64,000 bases of DNA. It comes from DAOMFB01 sp963801475. Lineage in GTDB: Bacteria; Acidobacteriota; Thermoanaerobaculia; UBA5066. Position numbers and translations under genes: made by a program. The stretch is taken from NCBI GenBank assembly GCA_963801475.1, contig CAWDEX010000001.1, positions 1,984,001-2,048,000 of the forward strand. Reading direction: 5' to 3'. The notes below the pieces were generated by a model. The model was not told the DNA's origin and did not search any database. It saw only the letters and a program-made list of their open reading frames with translations. Below are positions 28,038 to 37,192 of this stretch, piece after piece; the first letter of the stretch is position 1, and each line of letters begins with the position of its first letter.

Positions 28038-28047
28038 CGCGCCGATC

Positions 28048-29157
28048 CTACGCCGTCCGGAGGAGCCGCGCGGAGATCCGGAGGTCGACTCCGATCCGGT
28101 CGATCTCCAGCCTTCCGGTCCGCACGGCGCCCGCCGGAGCGGGAAAGCCGGCGCCGGACAGCGGCCCGGGGGCGTCGGCCCCCCCGAGGAGAAGCGGTGC
28201 CACGTAGGCCGTCACCCGGTCGGCGAGGCCGGCCGACAGGAACGACCAGGCCGTCTCCCCCCCTCCTTCCACGAGAAGCGAGCGGACCTCGGCGCCGTGG
28301 AGAAGCCGGAGCAGCGCCGGAAGGTCGACTCCCTCCCCGCTTCCCGGAAGGCTCTCCACCCGGACTCCCCGGTCCCGGAAGGGGGCGAATCCCGGATCGT
28401 CGGGAGGCTTCGCCGTGACGAGCCATGCCTCCCCGTCCCCCGGATCGAAGACCTGCGCCGAAGGCGACACGCGGAGCGCCCCGTCCAGGACGAGGCGGCG
28501 GTGCGGAACGATGGACCGGTTCAGGCCCAGCCGTCTCGTCAGGAAGGGGTCGTCGGCCAGGACCGTCCCCGCCCCGACGAGGACCGCGTCGTGCTCCTCC
28601 CGGAGGCGGAGCGCGTCCGCGCGCGCCTCCTCGCCGGTGATCCACTTCGAGGCTCCTCCCCGGGCGGCGATCCGCCCGTCGAGAGACGCGGCCCATTTCA
28701 GGTGGACGAAGGGGCGCCGTTCCCGCTCCGAGAGGAGGAAGGTCTCGTTGAGCCGCGTCGCGGACTCCGCGAAGGCTCCCACGTCCACCTCGACACCGTT
28801 CTCCCGCAGCCGGCGGAGGCCCCGCCCGGCCGTCCGGAGGTCGGGGTCCTCGAGGGAGCAGACCACGCGCGCGATCCCGGCGGCGACGACGGCGTCCGTG
28901 CAAGGGGGCGTCCGGCCGTAGCTGGCGCACGGTTCCAGGTTCACGAGGAGCGTGGCTCCCCGGGCCCGCTCCCCCGCGGCTTTCAGCGCCTCCACCTCGG
29001 CGTGAGGGCCGCCCGCCCGGTCGTGGAACCCCTCGCCCACGATCTTCCCTTCCACGTCGACCACGACGGCCCCGACGCGCGGGTTCGGAGAGGTCGAATA
29101 GCGGCCGCGCGCGGCCAGTTCGAGAACCCTTTCCCAGAGAGCTTCCGGGCTAGTCAT
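28048..29157 (-). CDS. ribD: RibD: bifunctional pyrimidine deaminase/reductase of riboflavin synthesis
   Basis: 369 residues. The N-terminal zinc deaminase (about 5-145) has HAEVEAL and LEPCASYGRTPPC as zinc and catalytic ligands. The C-terminal reductase (about 150-365) starts KWAASLDGRIA and includes LLVEGGGETAWSFL. It converts the GTP-derived diaminopyrimidine to 5-amino-6-ribitylaminouracil phosphate. The gene overlaps ftsY by 8 nt and leads directly to ribE. Confidence 0.95.
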   Translation of the reverse strand: MTSPEALWERVLELAARGRYSTSPNPRVGAVVVDVEGKIVGEGFHDRAGGPHAEVEALKAAGERARGATLLVNLEPCASYGRTPPCTDAVVAAGIARVVCSLEDPDLRTAGRGLRRLRENGVEVDVGAFAESATRLNETFLLSERERRPFVHLKWAASLDGRIAARGGASKWITGEEARADALRLREEHDAVLVGAGTVLADDPFLTRRLGLNRSIVPHRRLVLDGALRVSPSAQVFDPGDGEAWLVTAKPPDDPGFAPFRDRGVRVESLPGSGEGVDLPALLRLLHGAEVRSLLVEGGGETAWSFLSAGLADRVTAYVAPLLLGGADAPGPLSGAGFPAPAGAVRTGRLEIDRIGVDLRISARLLRTA

Positions 29158-30076
29158 CGACGAGGGCCCGCGCGAAGGCGGCCGGGTCGAAGTCGAGGAG
29201 ATCCTCCACCTCCTCGCCGACGCCCACGAAGCGGACCGGGAGCTTCAGCTCCCGGACGATCGGAAGGATGACGCCCCCCTTCGCCGTGCCGTCCATCTTG
29301 GTCAGGACGAGTCCGGTGACGCCGGCCGACTTCGTGAACTCCCGTGCCTGGGCGAGGCCGTTCAGGCCGGTCACGGCGTCGAGAACGAGAAGCGTCTCGT
29401 GGGGCGCTCCGGGGATCTCCCGTCCCGCGATCCGGCGGATCTTCGCCAGTTCCTCCATCAGGTTGTGTTTCGTGTGGAGCCGCCCGGCGGTGTCGACGAG
29501 AAGGAGGTCCGCCTTCCGGCTCTTCGCCGCGGCGCAGGCGTCGTGGACCACGGCGGCGGGGTCGGCCCCGGGCCGGTGAGCGACCAGGGGGGCGCCGATC
29601 CGCTGGGCCCAGATGCCGAGCTGCTCGATCGCGGCCGCCCGGAAGGTGTCGGCCGCGCCGAAGACGACGGACTTCCCCTCCGCGACGGCCCGGGCTCCCA
29701 GCTTCGCTGCGGTGGTGGTCTTCCCCGTGCCGTTCACCCCGACGACGAGGACCACCCGCGGCGTCCCCGCCGGCGTTTTGGTCTCGGCTCCGGCGACGGT
29801 CAGCCGCCGGGAGATCTCCTCCCGAAGGACGTCCCGCACGACGTCTCCCCGCTCGGAGCCGCGCCGCCCGGCCTCCTCGCGGACGGCATCGACCAGCTCG
29901 CGCGCCGTCGCGGGACCCACGTCCGCCAGGAGCAGCCCCTCCTCGAGCGCTTCGAGGGCCTTCGGGTCGGCCGCGAACGTGGCCTTGACCACCTCGCCCA
30001 CGCGGGCGATCAGCTCCGTGTGGGTCATGAAGAGGCCGCGCTTCAGGCGCGCGAAGAGGGTCGGAGCGTCGGCCAT
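29150..30076 (-). CDS. ftsY: FtsY, signal recognition particle receptor GTPase
   Basis: 308 residues, NG domain only. The helical N domain (about 1-90) is followed by the G domain with GVNGTGKTTTAAKLG (G1), DTFRAAA, DTAGRLHTK (G3) and TKMDGTAKGG (G4). The acidic N-terminal A domain of E. coli FtsY is absent, as in many short FtsYs. It docks SRP-ribosome complexes at the inner membrane. There is no Shine-Dalgarno sequence. TACTCT lies 7 nt before the ATG, suggesting its own leaderless promoter inside the gene chain. Confidence 0.96.
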   Translation of the reverse strand: MADAPTLFARLKRGLFMTHTELIARVGEVVKATFAADPKALEALEEGLLLADVGPATARELVDAVREEAGRRGSERGDVVRDVLREEISRRLTVAGAETKTPAGTPRVVLVVGVNGTGKTTTAAKLGARAVAEGKSVVFGAADTFRAAAIEQLGIWAQRIGAPLVAHRPGADPAAVVHDACAAAKSRKADLLLVDTAGRLHTKHNLMEELAKIRRIAGREIPGAPHETLLVLDAVTGLNGLAQAREFTKSAGVTGLVLTKMDGTAKGGVILPIVRELKLPVRFVGVGEEVEDLLDFDPAAFARALVDD

Positions 30077-30083
30077 GCGGGCG

Positions 30084-30089
30084 AGAGTA
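30084..30089 (-). promoter_or_regulatory. -10-like TACTCT placed for leaderless ftsY mRNA
   Basis: TACTCT on the minus strand is exactly 7 nt before the ftsY ATG, in the 27-nt gap after the Roadblock gene. No ribosome binding site is present. Confidence 0.4.
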
Positions 30090-30103
30090 TCAGCCGGATC
30101 CGG

Positions 30104-30454
30104 TCAGCCGATCTCCCGTGCCAGCTCCTCGCGCGCCTCCTCGAGACGGGCCCGCGCGTACGACGGAAGCCCCGCGGCGTCGAAGACGACGAGGAGAAAG
30201 TAGCCTTCCTTCACCTGGGCCGAGAGGACGCGCTGATTCGAGAAATCGAGCGAGAGGTCCCGGACCTCTCCGAGGCCCGCCCGGTCCGAAGCCCGCCCCA
30301 GCTCGCCGAGCCAGACCGACTGGAGCGCCCCGAGGACGTCCGTGACCGCCGGATCGCCGGCCTGGGCGACCGTCTGTCCCTGAGGGTCGATGAAGGCGGC
30401 GCCCCGGGCCCCCGGGGCGGAGAGGAGGCCGTCGAGAATCTCGTGGAAGCTCAT
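30104..30454 (-). CDS. Roadblock/LC7-domain protein
   Basis: 116 residues forming one Roadblock/LC7-like alpha-beta domain: MSFHEILDGLLSAPGARGAAFIDPQGQTV, a middle helix, and SAQVKEGYFLLVVF in the last strands. Bacterial members such as MglB control small Ras-like GTPases of the MglA type; no MglA-like GTPase is in the window. It overlaps the TPR lipoprotein gene by 4 nt and precedes ftsY by 27 nt. Function unknown. Confidence 0.75.
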   Translation of the reverse strand: MSFHEILDGLLSAPGARGAAFIDPQGQTVAQAGDPAVTDVLGALQSVWLGELGRASDRAGLGEVRDLSLDFSNQRVLSAQVKEGYFLLVVFDAAGLPSYARARLEEAREELAREIG

Positions 30455-31236
30455 TTCGGGTCTCCCGGGGGCCGGCGCTGCTCGGCGTCGAGGAACCGCC
30501 GGGCGCGCTTCCCGTCGTCGCTGTCGGGCGCCGCAGCCGCCGCCCGCTCCATGTATTTCAGGGCCAGGTCACGGCGTCCGACCGCCAGCAGGCAGAGCGC
30601 GGCGTTGTAATTCGCCGCGGCGTCCTTGGGGTCCTCCTTCAGGTACGCCAGGAAGTCCTCCAGAGCGTCCCGGAAGTTCTCCTGTTTCACGCGGATCAGC
30701 CCCCGCTCCCGATAGGCCCGGACCATCGCGGGGCTGTCGGCGATGGCGAGGGAAAACTCCCTCTCGGCGTCGATCCACTGCGATCGCTTCTTGTAGACGA
30801 GGCCCAGGTTGAAGTAGGCGTTGGCGCGGTCCGTGGACGACGGCCCGTCGAGGACGGCCTGAAAGTCCCGTTCGGCGTCGTCGAGACGGTCCGCCTCGAG
30901 GTACGTCACGCCCCGGTTGTTTCGCGCCTCGAGGAAGTCGGGCTTCAGCTGGAGCGCCTCGCCGAAGGCCTTCTCGGCTCCCTTGTAGTCCTTCTTGTAG
31001 AGCAGCGCGAGGCCCAGGGCGTTCGACACGTTCGGGTCGCGGGGACTGCTCTGGCGGGCCCGGGTCAGGAGCGAGATGGCCTCGTCGGTGCGCCCTTCCC
31101 GGAGCAGGTTGAGACCGGTTCGATAGTCGACGAGGTCCGCGAGAACCGGGTTCTCCGCCGGCGGTTTCTCCATCTTCGGATTGCAGGCCGGGGCGAGGAG
31201 AAACGCGGCGGCCAGGACCAGCGAGCGACGCCTCAT
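30451..31236 (-). CDS. TPR lipoprotein
   Basis: 261 residues. A lipoprotein signal (MRRRSLVLAAAFLLAPAC, lipobox Cys 18) is followed by six or so TPRs (about 35-250; GLNLLREGRTDEAISLLTRA, GAEKAFGEALQLKPDFLEARNN, DAEREFSLAIADSP). The layout resembles PilF/PilW, type IV pilus pilotins, but no pilus genes are nearby so that name is not assigned. The ATG overlaps the HD-GYP gene's stop (ATGA) and the stop overlaps the Roadblock start. Confidence 0.88.
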   Translation of the reverse strand: MRRRSLVLAAAFLLAPACNPKMEKPPAENPVLADLVDYRTGLNLLREGRTDEAISLLTRARQSSPRDPNVSNALGLALLYKKDYKGAEKAFGEALQLKPDFLEARNNRGVTYLEADRLDDAERDFQAVLDGPSSTDRANAYFNLGLVYKKRSQWIDAEREFSLAIADSPAMVRAYRERGLIRVKQENFRDALEDFLAYLKEDPKDAAANYNAALCLLAVGRRDLALKYMERAAAAAPDSDDGKRARRFLDAEQRRPPGDPK

Positions 31237-33011
31237 GCCGTAGCCTTCATGGACACCTCTTCGCCGAGGAACTCGAGGTCGCCGCCCGCGAACGCCTTCT
31301 CGAGCGCCACGGCGACGGCGGGATCGAAGGCGCGCCCCGCCGAGCCCTGGATCCGCTCGATGACGTACGGAAGGGGCATCGCCTTCTGGTAGGGCCGCGT
31401 CGTCGTCATCGCGTCGAACGTGTCGGCCACGGCCACGATCCGGGCGATCCGGGGAATCTCGGCGTCCTTCTGCCCGTCGGGATAACCGCCCCCGGCCCAC
31501 TTCTCGTGGTGATGGCGGATCCCGGGCACGACGTCCTTGAGCTGGGGAATCTGCCCCATGATGATGGCGCCCTTCACGGGGTGGGATTTCATCACCTCGA
31601 ACTCCTCGCTCGTCAGAGCCGTCGGCTTGCGCAGGATCCGGTCGTCGATCCCGATCTTTCCGACGTCGTGGAGGAGCGCCGACAGGCGCACCGTCCGGAT
31701 CTCCTCCGGCGTGAGGTCCATGTGGCGCGCGATGACGACGGCGTACCGCGCCACCCTCTCCGAGTGGCCCCGGGTGTAGGGGTCCTTGGCGTCGATCGCG
31801 GCGGCCAGCGTCCGGATCGAGTTGATGAAGAGTTCCTGGTTCTCGCGGGCGGCGAGGCGGAGCTTCTCGACCGACTTCTCGATCGAATCCGACATCGAGT
31901 TGAAGGTCTCGGAGAGCTGTGCCAGCTCGTAGACGCCCCGGATCGGGACGCGCTGCTTGAAATGCCCCTCGGCCACCGAGCGGACCTTCTCGACCAGGTC
32001 CAGGACCGGACGGGACAGGAGGCGGGCGACGAGGAGGGCGACGACGCCGACGAGGACCAGGGCGAGAAGCGCCGCGGACGTCGAGACCTGCGCCATCTGC
32101 GCGACCGCTGCGAAGGCGCTCTTCTCCTCCGTCTCCACGATCACCCCCCAGTCCGTCGGCGACGGGACGGTGGCAAGCGTCCCCAGAACGCGCCGCGCCC
32201 CCTTCCCTTCGCCCCGGCTGTAGCTCTTGGTCACCCTTACGGGCTGGGCCATGAACTCCCGGACGAGGTCGATCTTCGAGAGGTCGCGCGACGGGAATGC
32301 CGAAGGGTCGCTCGAGAAGAGGAGCTGGCCCTTCCGGTCGACGACGTAGGCGAGGACGCCGCCTCCGGCGACGGCCGACTCCCGGCCCTCCGTCACGAAA
32401 TGCCTCTTCAGGGGCTCGAGGGAGACGAACGCGAGGACGGCCCCGAGGACCTCCGTTCCCCCCGACCCGACCGGTGCGGCGACGATCAGGCCGCCATCCG
32501 GGTCGGATTTCGGATAGATCGGCTCGGCGCTCCGCCAGGTCTGCCCTTTGGCGGCTACGTTCAGGGCCTGGGTCAGCTTCTGCTCCAGCTCGGGGTCGAC
32601 AGGTCCGGACGGCGCGGTCGCGCCGACTCCGTCGCGGTCCACGGCACGGAGGAGCCGGATTCCGGCGCCCGAGAGGCTCTCCAGCGTCCCTTCGAGGAGT
32701 CTCGTCTTCCCGAGGGAGAAGAACGGGTCGATGTTCGCGCCCGACGAGGTCGCGATCTGCCGGCCGAGGCGAATGCCGTCCGCCACCCGCACGACGTCCT
32801 TCTGGGCGTTTGCGAGGTAGCGGTCGATCGTGTCGGCCAGCGTGATCGAGCTTCCCTTCAGGTACTTCTTCTCGGACGTCTCGAGGGCCTCGCGATTGAT
32901 CCCGATGAGGGAGAAATGGAGGCCGACGAGCGGAAGGATGGAAACGACGAGCAGGGCGGCCAGAAGCGCCGTCACGATGCGGAGCCTGGGAAGCAGCTTC
33001 GCCGCCCTCAT
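31233..33011 (-). CDS. Membrane HD-GYP protein with extracytoplasmic sensor and HAMP
   Basis: 592 residues. TM1 (about 10-33), a double-Cache-like periplasmic sensor (about 35-275), TM2 (about 280-302), HAMP (about 303-355), and an HD-GYP domain (about 375-575). Intact catalytic motifs: HSERVARYAVVIARH, SALLHDVGKIGI (HD), HPVKGA, RHHHEKWAGGGYPDG (HHE and GYP). The family hydrolyses cyclic di-GMP (or 3',3'-cGAMP). It is a one-piece signal receptor lowering second-messenger levels. It overlaps aroB by 1 nt upstream and the TPR lipoprotein by 4 nt downstream. Confidence 0.93.
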   Translation of the reverse strand: MRAAKLLPRLRIVTALLAALLVVSILPLVGLHFSLIGINREALETSEKKYLKGSSITLADTIDRYLANAQKDVVRVADGIRLGRQIATSSGANIDPFFSLGKTRLLEGTLESLSGAGIRLLRAVDRDGVGATAPSGPVDPELEQKLTQALNVAAKGQTWRSAEPIYPKSDPDGGLIVAAPVGSGGTEVLGAVLAFVSLEPLKRHFVTEGRESAVAGGGVLAYVVDRKGQLLFSSDPSAFPSRDLSKIDLVREFMAQPVRVTKSYSRGEGKGARRVLGTLATVPSPTDWGVIVETEEKSAFAAVAQMAQVSTSAALLALVLVGVVALLVARLLSRPVLDLVEKVRSVAEGHFKQRVPIRGVYELAQLSETFNSMSDSIEKSVEKLRLAARENQELFINSIRTLAAAIDAKDPYTRGHSERVARYAVVIARHMDLTPEEIRTVRLSALLHDVGKIGIDDRILRKPTALTSEEFEVMKSHPVKGAIIMGQIPQLKDVVPGIRHHHEKWAGGGYPDGQKDAEIPRIARIVAVADTFDAMTTTRPYQKAMPLPYVIERIQGSAGRAFDPAVAVALEKAFAGGDLEFLGEEVSMKATA

Positions 33012-34123
33012 CAATCTTCGAAACGATTGTACGACGGGAGGTTGGCCGAAAAAGCCGCCTCCAGCTCTTGCGGGTCCACGCGCCGGAGCGCCACCCGTCC
33101 CGGCTCCGCGAGGAGAACGGCGACGAGGCCCCGGCGGTCGGTCTTCTTGTCTGCCGTGAGGCGCGCCGAGAATCCCTCCAGCGCCGACCGGGGAGGAAGC
33201 GGCGGCCGGACGAGGGTGGCGATCCAGGCGCGTACCGCCCGCGCAACCCGTGGCGCGAGTCCCGCCCGCGATTCGGAGAGCCGGAGGGACGCCAGAAGTC
33301 CCCAGGCCACCGCCTCGCCGTGCGTCAGCCGGTACCCGGAGGCCGCCTCGAGGGCGTGGCCGACCGTGTGGCCCAGATTCAGGGCAAAACGGCGCCCGCG
33401 CCGCTCGAGCGGGTCGGCCGCGACGACGGCCGCTTTCATCGCGAGCGACCGGCGGACCGCCTCGGCGACGGCGGCGGGATCCCTCCGCGCGAGGCCCGGC
33501 ACCAGACGCGGCATCGCGCGGTAGAACGCCCTGGAGAGGAGCGCGCTCTTGACGACCTCGGCCAGGCCCGACCGCCAGGCGCGCGGCGGAAGCGTCGTGA
33601 GGACGCCGGTCTCGACGACGACGAGGCGCGGCATGTGAAAGGCCCCGGCCAGGTTCTTTCCCGCAGGAAGGTCCACGGCGGTCTTCCCCCCGAGGGCGCT
33701 GTCGGCCGCGGCGAGAAGCGTCGTCGGCGCCTGGACGACCGGAACGCCGCGGAGCGCGAGGGCGGCCGCGAGTCCCGCGACGTCGCCGACCGTCCCGCCG
33801 CCGAACGCGACGAGCCCTCCGTCGCGTTTCAGGCCACGTTCCGAGAGTTCGGAGAGGAGACGCCCGAGAACGGCCCACGTCTTCGCCGCTTCGCCGTCCG
33901 GGACGAAAAGGGGGCGGGGGTCGAGGTCGGCGCCCCGGGCCCCGGCGAGGAGGGCCGCCCCGTGGCGGCGGAAGACGGGCCGCGAGGAGACGACGAACCA
34001 CCGCCCCGGGGCGATTCCTTGCAGGCGCTTTCCGAGGAGGCCGAAGGCGCCCTCGCCGACGACCACCTCGGTCCCGGCACGGCCGGCACGGAAGCTGAAT
34101 CGTCCGGAAGGGGTCGCGGTCAC
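33011..34123 (-). CDS. aroB: 3-dehydroquinate synthase
   Basis: 370 residues. NAD+-dependent second step of the shikimate pathway (DAHP to 3-dehydroquinate). Motifs are FGGGTVGDVAG (about 105-115), RGVPVVQAPTTLLAAADSALGGKTAVD, GKNLAGAFHMP and the zinc ligands including the His in ALNLGHTVGHALE. The start overlaps the aspS stop by 4 nt (ATGA). Confidence 0.95.
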   Translation of the reverse strand: MTATPSGRFSFRAGRAGTEVVVGEGAFGLLGKRLQGIAPGRWFVVSSRPVFRRHGAALLAGARGADLDPRPLFVPDGEAAKTWAVLGRLLSELSERGLKRDGGLVAFGGGTVGDVAGLAAALALRGVPVVQAPTTLLAAADSALGGKTAVDLPAGKNLAGAFHMPRLVVVETGVLTTLPPRAWRSGLAEVVKSALLSRAFYRAMPRLVPGLARRDPAAVAEAVRRSLAMKAAVVAADPLERRGRRFALNLGHTVGHALEAASGYRLTHGEAVAWGLLASLRLSESRAGLAPRVARAVRAWIATLVRPPLPPRSALEGFSARLTADKKTDRRGLVAVLLAEPGRVALRRVDPQELEAAFSANLPSYNRFED

Positions 34124-35877
34124 GCGCCCTTCGGCGTCACTGCCAGCGCGATGCCGAGCTCCGAGAGCTGGGCCGGATCCACCGGCCCGGGCGAACCGGT
34201 CATCAGGCAGGTGCCGGAGGCCGTCTTCGGGAAGGCGATCACGTCACGGATCGAGGCAGAGCCCGTCAGGATCATCAGGATCCGGTCGAGGCCCAGGGCG
34301 ATGCCGCCATGCGGCGGCGCGCCGAACCGGAAGGCGTCGAGGAGGAAGCCGAACTTCGCGCGCGCCTCGTCGGGTCCGATCCCGAGCCGGGAGAAGACGC
34401 GCGACTGGACGTCGGGGCGGTGGATACGGATCGACCCGCCCCCCAGCTCCATTCCGTTCAGGACGACGTCGTAGGCGCGCGCCTTCACGCGCCCCGGGTC
34501 GGACTCGAGGTATTGCAGGTCCTCCTCGCGCGGCGACGTGAACGGATGGTGCATGGCGTACCACCTCTGGTCGTCCGGATGCCACTCCAGGAGCGGAAAG
34601 TCCGTGACCCAGAGGAAGTCGTGGCGCCCTTCCGGGACCAGCTTCTCCTCGCGCGCGATCTGGACGCGCAGGGAGGCGAGGGAGTCGAAGACCCCCTTGG
34701 CCGTTCCGGCGGCGACGAGGACGAGGTCGCCCTCCTTCGCGCCGAACGACGCGCGGATTCGCTCGACGAAGCCGTCGTCGAAGAACTTCTTCGAATTGGA
34801 GTTCCAGGGGGAGGCCGTCTTCACCCAGAAGAACCACTCCGCGCCGGCCGCCTTCGCCCCCTTCTCGAGGTCGTCGAGGCGCTTGCGCGAGAACGATCCT
34901 CCCCCGGGGACGCAAAGGCCCTTCACCTTCTCCACGTTCGAAGGAATCCTCTCTTCGAGCCCCGCGACGTCGCCGAGCTCCAGAGCGAACCGCGTGTCGG
35001 GGCGGTCGACGCCGTACCGCTCCATCGCCTCGTCGTAGGTCATCCGCGGAAACGGCGTCGGGCAAGGGACGCCGTACGCCGGGAAGACGTCTCCGAAGAG
35101 CTTCTCGATGAGGGCGAAGACGGCCTCTTCCGAGGGGAAGGAGAGCTCGAGGTCGACCTGGGTGAACTCGGGCTGGCGGTCGGCTCGAAGGTCCTCGTCG
35201 CGGAAGCAGCGGGCGATCTGGTAGTAGCGCTCCATGCCCGAGACCATCAGGAGCTGCTTGAAGAGCTGCGGCGACTGCGGCAGCGCGTAGAACTCTCCCG
35301 GGTGGACGCGCGAGGGGACGAGGAAGTCGCGGGCCCCCTCCGGGGTCGACTTCGTCAGGATCGGGGTCTCGAGCTCGAGGAACCCCTCCTCGTGGAGGAT
35401 CTTCCGGATCCGGAACGTCACGTCGCTCCGGGTCGTGAAGTTCCGGGTCATCTCCGGCCGCCGCAGGTCGAGGTACCGGTACTTCAGCCGGAGATCCTCC
35501 GAGGCCTTCACGCCGTCCTCGATCGGGAACGGCGGGGTGTCGGCCCGGTTCAGGATCGACAGGGCCGTCGCCCGGACTTCGACCTCGCCGGTCGGAAGCT
35601 CCGGGTTCACGGCGCCCGCGTCGCGCCCGACGACCGTCCCCTCCACGTCGAGGACGAACTCGCTCCGGATCTCCTTCGCTGTCTCGAGAAGGTCCTTCGC
35701 CGGGATGAACTGCGCGTCGAAGACGACCTGGACGAGGCCCGAACGGTCGCGCAGGTCGACGAAGACCAGCTCGCCATGGTCGCGGCGGCGCTTGACCCAT
35801 CCCTGCAGGCGGACGGTCTTTCCGGCGTCGCCCCGGCGCAGGGAGCCGGCAGGGGTGCGGGACAGGGAGTTGCTCAC
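34120..35877 (-). CDS. aspS: Aspartyl-tRNA synthetase
   Basis: About 585 residues of the bacterial class IIb type. An anticodon-binding OB fold (about 15-105, VRLQGWVKRRRDHGELVFVDLRD), the catalytic core with motif 2 (ARCFRDEDLRADRQPEFTQ), a bacterial GAD insertion (about 280-410) and motif 3 (GIALGLDRILMILTG). The GTG at 35877 gives VSNSLSRTPAG and fits the family length. An upstream ATG at 35949 would overlap hisS by 41 nt and add an atypical Arg-rich tail. Charging of tRNA-Asn too is possible but cannot be decided here. Confidence 0.95.
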   Translation of the reverse strand: MSNSLSRTPAGSLRRGDAGKTVRLQGWVKRRRDHGELVFVDLRDRSGLVQVVFDAQFIPAKDLLETAKEIRSEFVLDVEGTVVGRDAGAVNPELPTGEVEVRATALSILNRADTPPFPIEDGVKASEDLRLKYRYLDLRRPEMTRNFTTRSDVTFRIRKILHEEGFLELETPILTKSTPEGARDFLVPSRVHPGEFYALPQSPQLFKQLLMVSGMERYYQIARCFRDEDLRADRQPEFTQVDLELSFPSEEAVFALIEKLFGDVFPAYGVPCPTPFPRMTYDEAMERYGVDRPDTRFALELGDVAGLEERIPSNVEKVKGLCVPGGGSFSRKRLDDLEKGAKAAGAEWFFWVKTASPWNSNSKKFFDDGFVERIRASFGAKEGDLVLVAAGTAKGVFDSLASLRVQIAREEKLVPEGRHDFLWVTDFPLLEWHPDDQRWYAMHHPFTSPREEDLQYLESDPGRVKARAYDVVLNGMELGGGSIRIHRPDVQSRVFSRLGIGPDEARAKFGFLLDAFRFGAPPHGGIALGLDRILMILTGSASIRDVIAFPKTASGTCLMTGSPGPVDPAQLSELGIALAVTPKGA

Positions 35878-35908
35878 CCGGCGATGATCTCTTTCCCCGG
35901 GGGCGGTA

Positions 35909-37192
35909 TCAAGTCGCCCGCGACGGACGGAGCCGCGCGCCGATCTCATCGAGGAGCCGCCCCCGCGGACACTCGTCCTGCTTCTGAGTGGCGAGGTCCT
36001 TCACGACGAACGACCCCTTGCGGCGCTCCTCCTCTCCGAGGAGGACGACGAGGGGAATCTCCTTCTTCAGCGCCCCCTTGATCCCCCGCCCGGGGCCCTT
36101 CGCCGCCGTGTCGAGATCGGTCCGGATCCCGCTCCGCCGAAGCTCAGCGGCCAGCGCGAGCGCCTCGGCCACGTCCTCCGGACCCAGAGGCACCACGGCC
36201 ACCTGCGGCGACCCCTCGCCGAGGAAGGTCTTCCGTGTGTCGTCGGGCAGGACGTCGAGGAGCCGGTCTTCGCCGATGGCGAAGCCGATGCCGGGCGTCT
36301 TCGGCCCTCCGAGGTCGGAGATCAGCCGGTCGTATCGACCGCCACCCAGGAGGGCGTCCTGCGCGCCGAGTCCCTGCGCCGTCACCTCGAAGACGGTCCG
36401 GGTGTAGTAGTCGAGCCCCCGGACCAGTCGCGGCTCGATCCGGTACGGGATCCGGAAGGACGTCAGGAGGGCCAGCAGCTCCTCGTGGTGCCGGCGGGAA
36501 TCCGCGGAGAGGAAGTCGATCATGGCCGGCAGCGACGGGTCGGCGAGCCACTCGGCCAGCTTCGGATTCTTCGAGTCCAGGATGCGAAGGGGGTTCTGCT
36601 CGAGACGGCGCGCGTCGTCCGCATCCAGCAGCCCCTCCTTCGAGGAGAACCAGGCGCGGAGCGCCTCGATGAACCCGGGCCTCTCCTCCTCGGTGCCGAC
36701 GGAGTTCAGCGCCGCCGAGAGCCCGGTGAAGCCGAGCCGCCCGAGAAAGTCGAAGAGCATCACGAGGACCTCGGCGTCCGTCGCGGCGTCGGCCGCGCCG
36801 AGCACCTCGGCCCCGATCTGCCGGAACTCCCGGTAACGCCCTTTCTGCGGGCGTTCGTACCGGTACTGCGGCCCGACGTAGTAGAGCCGGTGGACGCGCC
36901 CCGCCTGCGCGAGACGGTGCTCGACGACGGCCCGCGCCACGCCCGCCGTGTTCTCGGGTCGGAGCGTGACCGACCGGCCTCCCCGGTCCGTGAACGTGTA
37001 CATCTCCTTGTGGACGATGTCGGTCGACTCTCCGACGCTCCGGACGAAGAGCTCCGTCGCCTCGAACGCCGGGGTCCGGATCTCGTCGTAGCCGTAGAGG
37101 GCGAAGACCTCGCGCGCCGTCCGCTCGACGCCGTTCCAGACGCGCGTCTCGGGCGGGAGGAGGTCCCGCGTCCCTTTCTGGGAGGCGATCAC
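35909..37192 (-). CDS. hisS: Histidyl-tRNA synthetase
   Basis: 427 residues, class II. The N-terminus IASQKGTRDLLPPETRVW matches the family. Motif 2 is RYERPQKGRYREFRQIGAEVLG, the His-binding loop is GLDYYTRTVFE, and motif 3 is GIGFAIGEDRL. A C-terminal anticodon-binding domain covers about 325-420. It overlaps the gamma-carbonic anhydrase gene by 4 nt and precedes aspS by 31 nt, a common hisS-aspS pairing. Confidence 0.97.
   Translation of the reverse strand: MIASQKGTRDLLPPETRVWNGVERTAREVFALYGYDEIRTPAFEATELFVRSVGESTDIVHKEMYTFTDRGGRSVTLRPENTAGVARAVVEHRLAQAGRVHRLYYVGPQYRYERPQKGRYREFRQIGAEVLGAADAATDAEVLVMLFDFLGRLGFTGLSAALNSVGTEEERPGFIEALRAWFSSKEGLLDADDARRLEQNPLRILDSKNPKLAEWLADPSLPAMIDFLSADSRRHHEELLALLTSFRIPYRIEPRLVRGLDYYTRTVFEVTAQGLGAQDALLGGGRYDRLISDLGGPKTPGIGFAIGEDRLLDVLPDDTRKTFLGEGSPQVAVVPLGPEDVAEALALAAELRRSGIRTDLDTAAKGPGRGIKGALKKEIPLVVLLGEEERRKGSFVVKDLATQKQDECPRGRLLDEIGARLRPSRAT

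Noticed and set aside
28037..29157. FMN riboswitch before ribD/ribE
   Set aside because: The genes overlap or are 10 nt apart, leaving no room for a riboswitch, and no such fold was visible upstream of the chain.
30451..31236. PilF/PilW name for the TPR lipoprotein
   Set aside because: The architecture fits but there are no pilus genes here, so only the general class is given.
31233..34001. HD-GYP gene starting at 34001
   Set aside because: Frames upstream of 33011 overlap aroB completely. MRAAKLLPRL at 33011 gives the expected membrane start.
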